Source of the DNA: Deltaproteobacteria bacterium
GTDB taxonomy: Bacteria > Desulfobacterota > Binatia > UBA9968
Direction: 5' to 3'
DNA: 7,310 nucleotides
Assembly: GCA_005878685.1 (NCBI GenBank)
Contig: VBLN01000238.1
Location: forward strand, 1 to 7,310
Shown: one piece after another, positions 1 through 6,908 of the stretch
Layout of the letters: each line of letters opens with the position of its first letter
Numbering within the stretch: position 1 is the stretch's first letter
Position numbers and translations under genes: made by a program
Notes under the pieces: generated by a model
The model's database searches: none
What the model was told of the DNA's origin: nothing
The model's input: the letters and a program-made list of their open reading frames with translations, nothing else

Positions 1-1158
1 ATTATCGGCCTACCGTTTGATACCAAGGAGCAAGTCCCTCGGGATACCCGCTACCTTACGGATGTGATTCAAGCGGATCAGGCCTCGTTCTTCATGCTCA
101 CTCCCTTGCCCGGATCTCACGATCACCGCGAGATGAAAAAACGGGGCGAATGGATGGATCCGGATTTCAACAAGCGCGATTCCTTTCACGCCACTATCAA
201 GCATCCCCATATGACGGCTGAGGAGTGGACTGAAGCCTACGAAGAGGCATGGAAAAGTTTCTACAGCAAGGAAAATATGATCCGCATCCTATCGCGCTGG
301 AACCACAATGCCAAAGTTTACTGGAATCTCATGATGGTCTTTTTCTGGTACAAAAATGCTGCTCTGATCGAGAAGGAGCATCCGATGATCGCAGGCTTCT
401 TCCGCTTAAAGGAGCGGCTCTCTCGCAGACCCGGTTTTCCGATCGATCCCTTGCTGGTTCACCTCTGGAAGCGAAGCAAGGAAGTCTTCCAACTCTTCGT
501 CGCGTGGGCAAAGTTCATTAAGGAGATGGAAGAGGTCTGGCTGCAGACGCGAAGGAGAAGCGAAAAGGAAGAAAGATGGCTCGAAGAGATTCAGAGAGTT
601 CAGGGAGAGATATGGCAAGCCCTCAGGATCGCAGAGTGGCAAAAAATCTACGCCAACGCCAAGGCGACCCTCCCCGGCCGAGCCAAGGCGTTGCTCGACC
701 CCTTCGAGGAGCTCTCATCCAAGATACTGGTCAGCCGGAGGGATCTGAAAAAGTTTCTCAGGCAGTGGGAGAGCCTCCAGGAAAGCATCCAGGAACTGCG
801 GCTCCATCTGAATCGCGAAGGAGGCGCCGCGCTCCGCTGGCTCGATGAGATGTCCCGTATTCACGGGAGCGTCCGACTCGGAAGCAAGATGCAAGAATGG
901 CAGGAGGCTTACTCCCGCCTGAAGGGCAAGCTGCCCTCCAAGTTTAACCTCCTCACGGTCAAGTTTGACGCCCTGAGCAACCGGGTCATCTATTCCCGTC
1001 AAGACCTCCAGAGATTCTGGGCTAACACTGTGCGGCAGCTACGAGGCATGAGGTGGTGGAACATCCGCCCGTGGCGACTGGCCAAAACGCTAGCCAAGGA
1101 TTTCGCTCTGACAACCTCTTTTGCCCTGACCCTCAGGGACAGCTCCCGAGGCCACTGA
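1..1158 (+). CDS. Radical SAM protein (B12-binding type), C-terminal part, 5' truncated by the window edge
   Basis: The reading frame is open from base 1 to the TGA at 1156-1158 (385 codons). A GTG at 64 is an internal valine, not a start, because conserved sequence precedes it. The first residues, IIGLPFDTKEQ, and then the FFMLTPLPGSHDHREM and GEWMDPDFN segments match the end of the radical SAM barrel in B12-dependent radical SAM proteins of the BchE/HpnJ type. The Fe-S cysteine motif and any cobalamin domain would lie upstream, outside the window. The HPHMTAEEW and EAWKSFYS segments resemble the helical region that follows the barrel in these proteins. From about base 520 the chain is charged and helical and contains two copies of one module (574-768 and 835-1029), then a Trp/Arg-rich segment and an ordinary end. 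No membrane segment is obvious. The substrate cannot be inferred. It converges on the SirB1-like gene. Family assignment is good; the function of the tail is unknown. Confidence 0.8.
   Translation: MIGLPFDTKEQVPRDTRYLTDVIQADQASFFMLTPLPGSHDHREMKKRGEWMDPDFNKRDSFHATIKHPHMTAEEWTEAYEEAWKSFYSKENMIRILSRWNHNAKVYWNLMMVFFWYKNAALIEKEHPMIAGFFRLKERLSRRPGFPIDPLLVHLWKRSKEVFQLFVAWAKFIKEMEEVWLQTRRRSEKEERWLEEIQRVQGEIWQALRIAEWQKIYANAKATLPGRAKALLDPFEELSSKILVSRRDLKKFLRQWESLQESIQELRLHLNREGGAALRWLDEMSRIHGSVRLGSKMQEWQEAYSRLKGKLPSKFNLLTVKFDALSNRVIYSRQDLQRFWANTVRQLRGMRWWNIRPWRLAKTLAKDFALTTSFALTLRDSSRGH
574..768 (+). repeat. Protein-level tandem repeat, copy A, in the radical SAM tail
   Basis: Sixty-five codons starting RWLEEIQRVQG, with EWQ, LP and SRRDLKKF downstream. 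This copy aligns without gaps to 835-1029, with an offset of exactly 87 codons. I count 22 identical residues of 65, including RWL, the Gly after RVQ, EWQ, LP, F-x-x-LS and SR-x-DL. The DNA is diverged, so this is an old duplication. Confidence 0.75.
835..1029 (+). repeat. Protein-level tandem repeat, copy B, in the radical SAM tail
   Basis: Second copy of the 65-residue helical module, starting RWLDEMSRIHG and containing EWQEAY, KLP, FDALS and SRQDLQRF. It begins 87 codons after copy A. The 22-residue linker between copies (769-834) has no recognisable repeat. Confidence 0.75.
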
Positions 1159-1174
1159 AGACCCAAAAAAGCCT

Positions 1175-2008
1175 TCAATGGAGCTGGGTCGTTCGCTTCT
1201 TTAGAGAGGCGACCTGCTCTCGGATCTCCTCAGCGTCCTCCGCATAGTGAGCAAGCTTTAGATAATCCTCAAGATCCTCTAGCGCTTGCGAAAACCAGTC
1301 CAGCTTCAGGTAAATAAGTCCCCGATCTCTGATTTCCTGAACCGAATCGGGCTCCAGGATCACAAGGCGCTCCACCACCGAGAGGCTTTTGAGTGGTTCT
1401 CCTTGCTTCAGATAGATCATCTTCAGGTTGTTGAGCATTCTCTTAAGAATCTGCTTCTTGCTGATCGGATCCAGAAACTCGGGCCGGAAACTCACCGCCC
1501 CTTTGTAGAGCTCACCCACAAACCCCTCAAGTTCTTCCAGGGAGCGTACCTCTCCTCTGTGAAACGGATCGATGATGACTTCATCCTCGGGATACTTGAC
1601 CAGGAAGTGTCCCGGAAAGCCCACTCCATGGAGAGTCAATCCTACGCGCCGCGCCACCTCCATGTAGAGCACGGCGAGAGTGATGGGAATCCCTTTTTTG
1701 CGCTCTATAACATCATTCAAAAAACTATTCTTAGGATCATAGTATTCATCGCGATTCCCTTGGAACCCTTCCTGGTTGAAGAGAACATAGTTCAGGGACG
1801 CCATGAGACGATAAGGATCTGTCTCGCCACGGGAGCAGTCGCTCACAGCCGATGCCAACCGATCGATCTTTGCCACGCAAGCTTCGATGTCCAACTGCGG
1901 ATACTCTCCCTCAGCAATCGCCAAAGCGGCGCGGCCAAGATCGACTTCATCCTCTGGTCTTTCTACGGCCCGACGAAAGCTTTCATGATCGCGGAGCGTC
2001 ATGGTCAC
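1175..2008 (-). CDS. SirB1 family protein: transglutaminase-like domain plus TPR-like repeats
   Basis: A 277-residue protein of the SirB1/YchA type (Transglut_core2). The segment from about residue 70 to 150 is diagnostic: LNYVLFNQEGFQGN, YYDPKNSFLNDVIERKKG, IPITLAVLYMEVARR and GVGFPGHFLVKYP. The His of GFPGH (residue 134) and the Asp of IIDPFHRG (147) sit where the transglutaminase His and Asp are. The usual nucleophile position near GIPIT is not Cys, so peptidase or transglutaminase activity is doubtful. Residues from about 185 to 270 form two or three helix pairs like TPRs, suggesting protein binding. There is no signal peptide, so it is probably cytoplasmic. The start is GTG at 2008, with an ATG two codons later at 2002; the AGGTG at 2006-2010 would serve the ATG but lies too close, so the exact start is uncertain. 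It begins 6 bases after the stop of the ThDP enzyme, which suggests co-transcription and translational coupling. The cellular role of SirB1 proteins is poorly understood. Confidence 0.88.
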   Translation of the reverse strand: MTMTLRDHESFRRAVERPEDEVDLGRAALAIAEGEYPQLDIEACVAKIDRLASAVSDCSRGETDPYRLMASLNYVLFNQEGFQGNRDEYYDPKNSFLNDVIERKKGIPITLAVLYMEVARRVGLTLHGVGFPGHFLVKYPEDEVIIDPFHRGEVRSLEELEGFVGELYKGAVSFRPEFLDPISKKQILKRMLNNLKMIYLKQGEPLKSLSVVERLVILEPDSVQEIRDRGLIYLKLDWFSQALEDLEDYLKLAHYAEDAEEIREQVASLKKRTTQLH

Positions 2009-2014
2009 CTATCA

Positions 2015-3793
2015 TCATCTTGGCTCTGAGACGACATCGACAAGGGCGGGAAGTTTCTTCTCCTGAACAAATCTCAGCGCCCTCTGGAGCGCGGGCCGAA
2101 GATCGGCCGTCCCTTCGATCGGCCCCTCGCCATGGACGCCGAAACCCTGGGCCACCTTGGCAAAATCCACTACCGGGTCGCTCACGTGCGTGCCGATGCC
2201 GGCGTTTTCCACGGGTCGCTTACGAAACTTCGCGACCTCGATGCCATGCTCCTCGGAATTGTAGAAAGACTGGTTATTGTGCATGACGATCAAAAGAGGG
2301 ATCCTATGTTTGGCCGCTGTCCAAAGCGAGCTTGAAGTCATCAGCAGGTCGCCGTCGGCTTGGACGTCGACGCAGAGTCTGCCGCTCCCCAAATGGGCCA
2401 AAGCGGCCCCGATAGCCGCGCTCATGCCATAACCGACGCCGGCGCCGCCGCTCGTCCCAAGGTACTGCCCAGGTTTTGCGAAATTCCAAAGCCGACGCGC
2501 CCAACCGTTGGAGTTGCCGTTCACCAGGACCCAGTCCTCCTGCTTGATCACCTCGCCGAGCTCGTGGGCCAGAAAAGCCGTCGAAATCTCCCTTTGCGAT
2601 GCCTTGGCCTGGGCGTCCGCCAGCCATTTCGCCCGACGGCTTTTATGAGTTTCTCCAAGCTCCTTCAGACGCGCTTCGACCGCTGCCTTTTGCTTTCCGT
2701 CGCTCCCCATCCGTTCGCGGCAGATTCGGATGAGCTCCGGGATCGCTACCGAGGTATCGGCGCTGATCGGAACATCCAGAGCCTGCAACACCTGACAGTC
2801 CCCGGCCCAGCTTCGCACCAGCATGTCGTTCATCGAGATGTGAATGATCTTGGTCGAAGGACCGATGACGTATTCACAGGCCCGGGTCTGTTTACTCACC
2901 GTGGTCAGCGAGCCGTACAGATCCGCCACGTCCAAGCCTAAAATCACGTCTGCCCTTCGCAGCAACTCGCGGGCGCCGTCCGTGACATCCAGAGGATGGG
3001 TATTGGGAAAATTAAACCGGTTCCCTTTGTCCACAACCGGGATCGCCAAGAGCTCCGCCAACTCGATGAGCGCAGGAACGGTTTTGGGGTTCCGGCCCAT
3101 GTAGTCCGCGATAATCAGCGGTGATTTTGCATTGACCAGAAGGTCAGCAGCATGTTTTAAGGCTTCCGGATTTGCATGCGGCGGCGCCGGAGGAGCGAAC
3201 CGGCTTATGTCCGGAATCTCGATCGGAGTTGCAACCGCATCCTCCTGAATATCCGCGTCGTAGTTGATGTAAACCGGCGCCATCGGCTCTGTCGTAGCGA
3301 TCCGATATCCCCGGACGAAAGATTCCGGGACGCTCGCGAGATTGTAAGGCTGATCGTCCCATTTCACGTAATCGCGGACTTGATTTCCCTGAACCAGCGC
3401 GGTGTGGATCCAATCGATTCGCGGACGACGACGCAACGTGTTCATTGGCCCGGTACCGCCAAGCACCATAACTGGCACCCGATCGCACCAGGCATTGAAG
3501 ATCGCCATGCTCGCATGTTGGAGGCCCACGATGTTATGAACAATGGCGATCATGGGTTTGCCTTTGGCTTTGGCATAGCCGTGAGCCAGTGCCACCGAGA
3601 TCTCTTCGTGACAACAGAAGATTACCTCGGGCTTGTAATTGCCGCCGTAATTGACAATGGAATCGTGAATGCCGCGAAAAGTCGCTCCGGGGTTGAAGGC
3701 CGCATACTCGATGTCGAAGGCCTTCATGAGATCGACGACAACATCGGAGCCATACTCCGCTTTCCTTTTCTCTAGTGGTGCCGCTTTTGCCAC
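2015..3793 (-). CDS. ThDP-dependent enzyme, acetolactate synthase / benzoylformate decarboxylase-like
   Basis: The 592 residues match the usual length and three-domain layout of this superfamily. The N-terminal pyrimidine-binding domain (about 15-185) has the catalytic Glu in CCHEEISVALAHGYA (residue 63 or 64). The middle domain (about 205-355) includes the ADLLVNAKSPLIIADYMG stretch. The C-terminal pyrophosphate-binding domain (about 400-590) has ADGDLLMTSSS (479-489) and HNNQSFYN (505-512), the spaced G-D...N-N motif that binds Mg-ThDP; the third position of the canonical GDG is Leu here. WTAAKHRIPLL between them is typical of a group annotated only as ThDP-requiring enzymes, so acetolactate synthase proper is unlikely and the substrate is unknown (a 2-oxo acid or acyl donor). 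The start is GTG at 3793, preceded by GGGGAGG with a 4-base spacer. It lies upstream of the SirB1-like gene with a 6-base gap. No regulatory subunit gene is nearby. Confidence 0.9.
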   Translation of the reverse strand: MAKAAPLEKRKAEYGSDVVVDLMKAFDIEYAAFNPGATFRGIHDSIVNYGGNYKPEVIFCCHEEISVALAHGYAKAKGKPMIAIVHNIVGLQHASMAIFNAWCDRVPVMVLGGTGPMNTLRRRPRIDWIHTALVQGNQVRDYVKWDDQPYNLASVPESFVRGYRIATTEPMAPVYINYDADIQEDAVATPIEIPDISRFAPPAPPHANPEALKHAADLLVNAKSPLIIADYMGRNPKTVPALIELAELLAIPVVDKGNRFNFPNTHPLDVTDGARELLRRADVILGLDVADLYGSLTTVSKQTRACEYVIGPSTKIIHISMNDMLVRSWAGDCQVLQALDVPISADTSVAIPELIRICRERMGSDGKQKAAVEARLKELGETHKSRRAKWLADAQAKASQREISTAFLAHELGEVIKQEDWVLVNGNSNGWARRLWNFAKPGQYLGTSGGAGVGYGMSAAIGAALAHLGSGRLCVDVQADGDLLMTSSSLWTAAKHRIPLLIVMHNNQSFYNSEEHGIEVAKFRKRPVENAGIGTHVSDPVVDFAKVAQGFGVHGEGPIEGTADLRPALQRALRFVQEKKLPALVDVVSEPR

Positions 3794-3797
3794 TTTT

Positions 3798-3804
3798 CCT
3801 CCCC
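3798..3804 (-). promoter_or_regulatory. Shine-Dalgarno site of the ThDP enzyme gene
   Basis: On the minus strand GGGGAGG is followed by AAAA and the GTG at 3793-3791. This supports GTG as the true start; no better start lies upstream before the repeat element. Confidence 0.7.
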
Positions 3805-3825
3805 TTTCTGTCCGTTAATCAAAAA

Positions 3826-3949
3826 ATCCGAAATCCGAATTTCGAAATCCGAAACAAACTCAAATATTAAGTCGAAATCACGAAGTCCGAACCAAATTTT
3901 CGTTTGTATTTTTGATCATTTTAAATTGTTTCGAATTTCGAGCTTCGAG
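3826..3949. repeat. Heptamer-built palindromic intergenic element
   Basis: The left arm has four consecutive 7-base units from 3826 to 3853: ATCCGAA, ATCCGAA, TTTCGAA, ATCCGAA. The right arm has three units in opposite orientation from 3929 to 3949: TTTCGAA, TTTCGAG, CTTCGAG. Bases 3843-3865 and 3918-3940 pair as an inverted repeat, 19 of 23 positions complementary, with weaker pairing continuing outward to about 3831 and 3952. The 52-base interior is AT-rich and contains further CGAA units at 3873, 3881 and 3888. The element fills the gap between the DUF1932-type gene and the ThDP enzyme gene, so in RNA it could form a long hairpin that acts as a 3' end or processing site for the first and lies in the promoter/leader region of the second. 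A possible minus-strand -10 box, TAATAT (3869-3864), lies inside the loop; this is weak. Confidence 0.7.
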
Positions 3950-4042
3950 TTTTCTCCGTGTTTCAGTCACTTTCTTTGGCGTGCTTTGCGAAATACATTT
4001 GCCAGGCTTCATGATAAAAGACCTTCGTCAGGCATCTTTGGA
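3950..4042. other. Rest of the intergenic region, no gene seen
   Basis: This stretch lies downstream of the DUF1932-type gene. I find no start codon with a plausible ribosome binding site and no strong stem followed by a T run. A short CCTGACGAAGG stem with TCTTTTAT after it on the minus strand (about 4014-4034) is too weak to call a terminator. Confidence 0.5.
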
Positions 4043-4930
4043 TTAATTTCTCTCCTGCAAAAGGCCCCTTTGAAAAAATAGCTCCAAGGCCTCGAGCAGC
4101 TCCCCTTCTCTGCCGCCCTTCTCCGAAGCTTTCCCAGAATCGAGGGCCGCGATCTCCTCCAGGATCTTTTGCGTCGCCGGAGCCATGACAGCCTTTAATC
4201 CATGGTGCCGGAAGGTCGCGCGCAACTCGCGCATCTCTTCTGCCCGCCGACCCGCGTGGATGGGCAACGCCGAAATACCGCGGCCGACCTTGCTGACGAG
4301 ACCCGGAAAACTTTCTTCATAGCGGCGCATGATCTCCTGCAACAAATCAAACTTTCTGGCGCCGAGCAAGAGCTCGGTTAAGAGCGCCTGCAACCCCTTG
4401 GTCAATCCTGCGTAAACTATCTTGAAGGCGGAGGCCTGCCCTGTCGTCGGGCCCAGCACCTCCACGGAGAAGCCGGAGTCTCGAAGTCCGCGCAGCTCTT
4501 CCGCCCTGGAGCCCGACACGTAGACGGTGGCTTCTTGCAATTTTGTGGCCGATCCGATGATGCAGCCATCGACAAAGCTTGCCTGAGCTTGAGAGAGAGA
4601 TTGACTGACAGCGTCGGCGGTCATGGGAGAGATCGCATTGGCATCCAGATAGAGACAATCTTTTCTCCCCGCCTTCGACAGGGCCCTGGCTACCTGAGAG
4701 GCCACTTTACGAGCTGCCGACGGAACGACAATGGAAACGATGAGATCGGCCTCTGACACCAGCGTCGAAAGCGGCACCGACGGCACGCCCGCATTGTCCG
4801 CCCGTTTTTGCGTTACCTCGCTTCGTCCCCTGGAAGAAGTCATCACTTCCACCCCATGCTCCTTCAAGAGGCGAGCCCAGTGATAACCCATTTCGCCAAT
4901 GCTTAAAATGCCGATCTTTTGAAAGGCCAC
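4043..4930 (-). CDS. NAD(P)-dependent oxidoreductase, 6-phosphogluconate/3-hydroxyisobutyrate dehydrogenase-like with DUF1932-type C-terminal domain
   Basis: A 295-residue beta-hydroxyacid-dehydrogenase-type protein. The N-terminal Rossmann fold begins GILSIGEMG (8-16): the first Gly of G-x-G-x-x-G is Ser, which is common in the DUF1932 subgroup (ISPGDMG-like). SSRGRSE (32-38) after the second strand, with Arg residues, suggests NADP over NAD. DLIVSIVVPSAA (62-73) and YLDANAISP (94-102) are typical of the fold. DGCIIGSA (121-128) and FKIVYAGLTKGLQALLTE (169-186) mark the linker and start of the all-helical C-terminal domain; Lys170 aligns with the catalytic Lys, but the Asn of the family K-x-x-x-N is Ala174. 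The start is GTG at 4930 with AGGAGG 11 bases before it, overlapping the stop of the LOG-family gene, so the two are very probably one operon. Substrate is unknown; a 2- or 3-hydroxy/oxo acid is the family expectation. Cytosolic. Confidence 0.87.
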   Translation of the reverse strand: MAFQKIGILSIGEMGYHWARLLKEHGVEVMTSSRGRSEVTQKRADNAGVPSVPLSTLVSEADLIVSIVVPSAARKVASQVARALSKAGRKDCLYLDANAISPMTADAVSQSLSQAQASFVDGCIIGSATKLQEATVYVSGSRAEELRGLRDSGFSVEVLGPTTGQASAFKIVYAGLTKGLQALLTELLLGARKFDLLQEIMRRYEESFPGLVSKVGRGISALPIHAGRRAEEMRELRATFRHHGLKAVMAPATQKILEEIAALDSGKASEKGGREGELLEALELFFQRGLLQERN

Positions 4931-4941
4931 GACAGTTCGTT

Positions 4942-4947
4942 CCTCCT
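4942..4947 (-). promoter_or_regulatory. Shine-Dalgarno site of the oxidoreductase gene, overlapping the preceding stop codon
   Basis: AGGAGG on the minus strand, 11 bases before the GTG at 4930. Its first two bases belong to the TAG stop (4948-4946) of the LOG-family gene, so ribosomes ending there can reinitiate. The spacing is slightly long. Confidence 0.65.
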
Positions 4948-5992
4948 AAGCCCGATCATTAATCACGTCAATCATCTGCCTTAGGCGCCCGAAACTACGC
5001 CGATTGAACGGAACCGAGAGACGATGAAGCGACAAAGTCGCAGGTTCATCCGATTCTTCGGGGAGAGCGGCGGTCTCACAGATTTCACCTTCGGTCAGCA
5101 TATCTCGGAAATCGCGATTCAACTTCGCTATGAGGGATTGAGTCGGAGGATGAATCAAACGGATCACCAGATCCTGTCTCACGAAACGATGGGAGTGATA
5201 GTTCGAATAAAAACCTTTGATTTCCGCCACCGCGCCCTCGATATCCTCAACGATCTTAAAGAAACAAAGGTCCTCCTCGGAAATAAATCCCGCATTCAAC
5301 ATGCGACGCCGAACAAACTCTTCCCATTCTCTCCAATAACCCCGACCTGGAAGATCGACCATGAGGATGGGAACAAGCTGGCTCTTGCCAGTCTGCGCCA
5401 GGGTGAGGGCCTCGATCGCTTCGTCATGCGTGCCGAATCCTCCAGGAAAGAAGACAAAGCCATCCGCTTCTTTAACAAAGATCAGCTTGCGCGTAAAAAA
5501 GAAATGAAAGGTCATGAGCTTTGGGTCGTCCTGAATGAATGGATTCGCCTTCTGTGCAAGAGGCAGCCGGATATTAACCCCAAAACTCTTTTCTCTTCCC
5601 GCTCCTTCGTGGCCGGCTTGCATGATGCCTGGGCCGGCGCCTGTAATGACCATAAAGCCCTCTTCAGCGAGTCGCCGACCAAGCTGGACGGCCATCTGAT
5701 AATAGGGCTCTTTTTCCTTGACCCTAGTGGAGCCAAAGATGCTCACTTTGCGCACCGAGCGATATGGAGCAAAGACCTTGAAAGCGTAGCGGAGTTCTTT
5801 CAGAGCTCGGTTGAGAATCTTTAGCTCCCCTCGATCGATGTCGCCACGCGCCAACTTAAGGGCGGTGTGGACCATTTCAGCGATGAGATCTTCATTGGGA
5901 GAGCCGCTAGCGCGGTCAAGCCAGTCCAGCAGCGCCCGCTGAACCGTCTCGAGGGTCACCTTTTCTCTTCTTGTCCTCTGGATTTTAACCAC
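4946..5992 (-). CDS. LOG family (TIGR00730-type) Rossmann-fold protein, putative nucleoside 5'-monophosphate phosphoribohydrolase
   Basis: The 348 residues contain the full LOG-family core at about 78-262: KVSIFGSTR (82-90), ITGAGPGIMQAGHEGA (116-131), an FTRKL segment (166-170) and the signature PGGFGTHDE (183-191), whose Thr and Glu bind the phosphate and ribose and take part in cleavage. Family members release the base from nucleoside monophosphates, and plant LOG proteins activate cytokinins; old lysine decarboxylase labels for this fold are misannotations. It is longer than the usual 180-200 residue LOG proteins, with about 77 extra residues before the core and about 85 after, a long-form variety. 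The start is uncertain: GTG at 5992 has AAAGG only one base upstream, and another GTG at 5959 is in frame. It lies upstream of the DUF1932-type oxidoreductase gene and probably in one operon with it. The metabolic link between them is not obvious. Cytosolic. Confidence 0.88.
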   Translation of the reverse strand: MVKIQRTRREKVTLETVQRALLDWLDRASGSPNEDLIAEMVHTALKLARGDIDRGELKILNRALKELRYAFKVFAPYRSVRKVSIFGSTRVKEKEPYYQMAVQLGRRLAEEGFMVITGAGPGIMQAGHEGAGREKSFGVNIRLPLAQKANPFIQDDPKLMTFHFFFTRKLIFVKEADGFVFFPGGFGTHDEAIEALTLAQTGKSQLVPILMVDLPGRGYWREWEEFVRRRMLNAGFISEEDLCFFKIVEDIEGAVAEIKGFYSNYHSHRFVRQDLVIRLIHPPTQSLIAKLNRDFRDMLTEGEICETAALPEESDEPATLSLHRLSVPFNRRSFGRLRQMIDVINDRA

Positions 5993-6047
5993 ACCTTTCT
6001 ATCTTCTATCTCATATCAGTGACCGGAAAAAAAGGATTCCGGCGTAT
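5993..6047. other. Short intergenic gap between methyltransferase and LOG-family genes
   Basis: The 55 bases include an inverted repeat CCGGAA (6023-6028) and TTCCGG (6037-6042) with an 8-base A/T-biased loop. A 6-base stem without a T run after it is not a good terminator, so the methyltransferase may be read through into the following minus-strand pair, or a promoter of the latter lies here; I cannot locate one. Confidence 0.4.
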
Positions 6048-6908
6048 CTATTTCCCGTCCTTCAGACCGAGAATGATAGGAGAATGGCCACCGACTGGCA
6101 CTGCCTGCACGCTTTCGAAGCCGGCCTCGGTCAACCATCTTCGGTATTCGGAAAAAGTAAAAGTATCTCCCTCCTCTGTCCCAAGCAGAGCATTCAAAGC
6201 CAATAATAAGGGCATGAAATCAGCCTTTCTCTCTTCGTCCGCAATATAGTCCATAATCAAGAGCCTGCCGGTCCCTTTCAGAGCGCGGAAACACTTCTCA
6301 ATCAATATCTGGCTCCAGGTTGGTCCTTCGGAGTGGCAAATATGGCCTAAGAGCGCCAGATCATATTCCTCAATTCCAAACTCGATCTCCCTGATGTTCG
6401 AAGCTATGAACCTGTAGCGCTGCTCCACTCCGAACCGCTGCGCGTATTTCTTTGCCACTTTAAGCACGGGGGAGAAATCTATCGCGGCGACTTCAGCATG
6501 CGGGTACTTGAGGGCCCACGGTATCGACCATACAGCCGAACCCGCCGCCACGTCCAATATTTTTAGGACTTCACGATCTGCTCGCCAGAGGGAGGACTCT
6601 CGCGCGCAAACCTCAACGAGCTTCCAGGCATAGCCTCTGTGCGCTTGAAACAGCGCTTCGGCGATGTGGAGATTTAATTGTCGCTGTTTTCGATCGCTGC
6701 GCAGGGTTAAAGGCGGCCTGCCTGTCCGCACGGCTTCGGGTAAGGTGAGCCAGAGCTTGAATAAATCTTCCCATGGGAGAAACAGTGGGGTCAGGTCATA
6801 CTCGCTCGATGGGAGGAAATATTTTCGCGAATAACTATTCAGGTCATAAATATCATCTTGCTTCTTCAACAATCCCATAGCAGCCAGACAGTTGAGTAAC
6901 GTTCTCAC
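6048..6908 (-). CDS. SAM-dependent methyltransferase, catalytic part (downstream half of a frameshifted gene)
   Basis: This open frame of 286 codons carries a class I methyltransferase domain of the O-methyltransferase type with an N-terminal winged-helix dimerisation domain. KILDVAAGSAVWSIP (116-130) is motif I, with A-A-G-S-A in place of G-x-G-x-G; AAIDF (141-145) ends in the acidic residue that holds the ribose; LLGHICHSEG (186-195) and GRLLIMD (214-220) match the later motifs. The first residues (VRTLLNCLAAMGLLKK) are the end of the winged helix, so the GTG at 6908 is not a real start: AGAGGA abuts it with no spacer. The missing N-terminus lies in another frame at 7071-6943, with a good ATG and ribosome binding site. 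Joined, the chain would be about 340 residues, normal for this family. Whether it is made is uncertain; the body has no stops, so the lesion looks recent or is a sequence error. Substrate unknown. Confidence 0.82.
   Translation of the reverse strand: MRTLLNCLAAMGLLKKQDDIYDLNSYSRKYFLPSSEYDLTPLFLPWEDLFKLWLTLPEAVRTGRPPLTLRSDRKQRQLNLHIAEALFQAHRGYAWKLVEVCARESSLWRADREVLKILDVAAGSAVWSIPWALKYPHAEVAAIDFSPVLKVAKKYAQRFGVEQRYRFIASNIREIEFGIEEYDLALLGHICHSEGPTWSQILIEKCFRALKGTGRLLIMDYIADEERKADFMPLLLALNALLGTEEGDTFTFSEYRRWLTEAGFESVQAVPVGGHSPIILGLKDGK

Noticed and set aside
64..66. GTG as the start of the radical SAM gene
   Set aside because: Family-conserved sequence (IIGLPFDT) lies in frame before it and no stop occurs back to base 1, so the gene enters from outside the window.
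1160..1190. Inverted repeat GACCCA / TGGGTC with an A-run, between the convergent genes
   Set aside because: The stem is 6 bases with a 19-base loop, and the A/T run sits in the loop, not after the stem; it may help bidirectional termination but cannot be called.
1286..2029. Long plus-strand open frame of 247 codons
   Set aside because: It is the antisense shadow of the SirB1-like gene, whose minus-strand product has clear family motifs.
3826..3949. CRISPR array
   Set aside because: The repeat units are 7 bases long with no spacers of regular length and no cas genes nearby.
5024..5824. Plus-strand open frame of 266 codons
   Set aside because: Antisense shadow of the LOG-family gene; no family resemblance.
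6023..6042. CCGGAA / TTCCGG hairpin after the methyltransferase stop
   Set aside because: The 6-base stem has its A/T run in the loop and none after it, unlike an intrinsic terminator.
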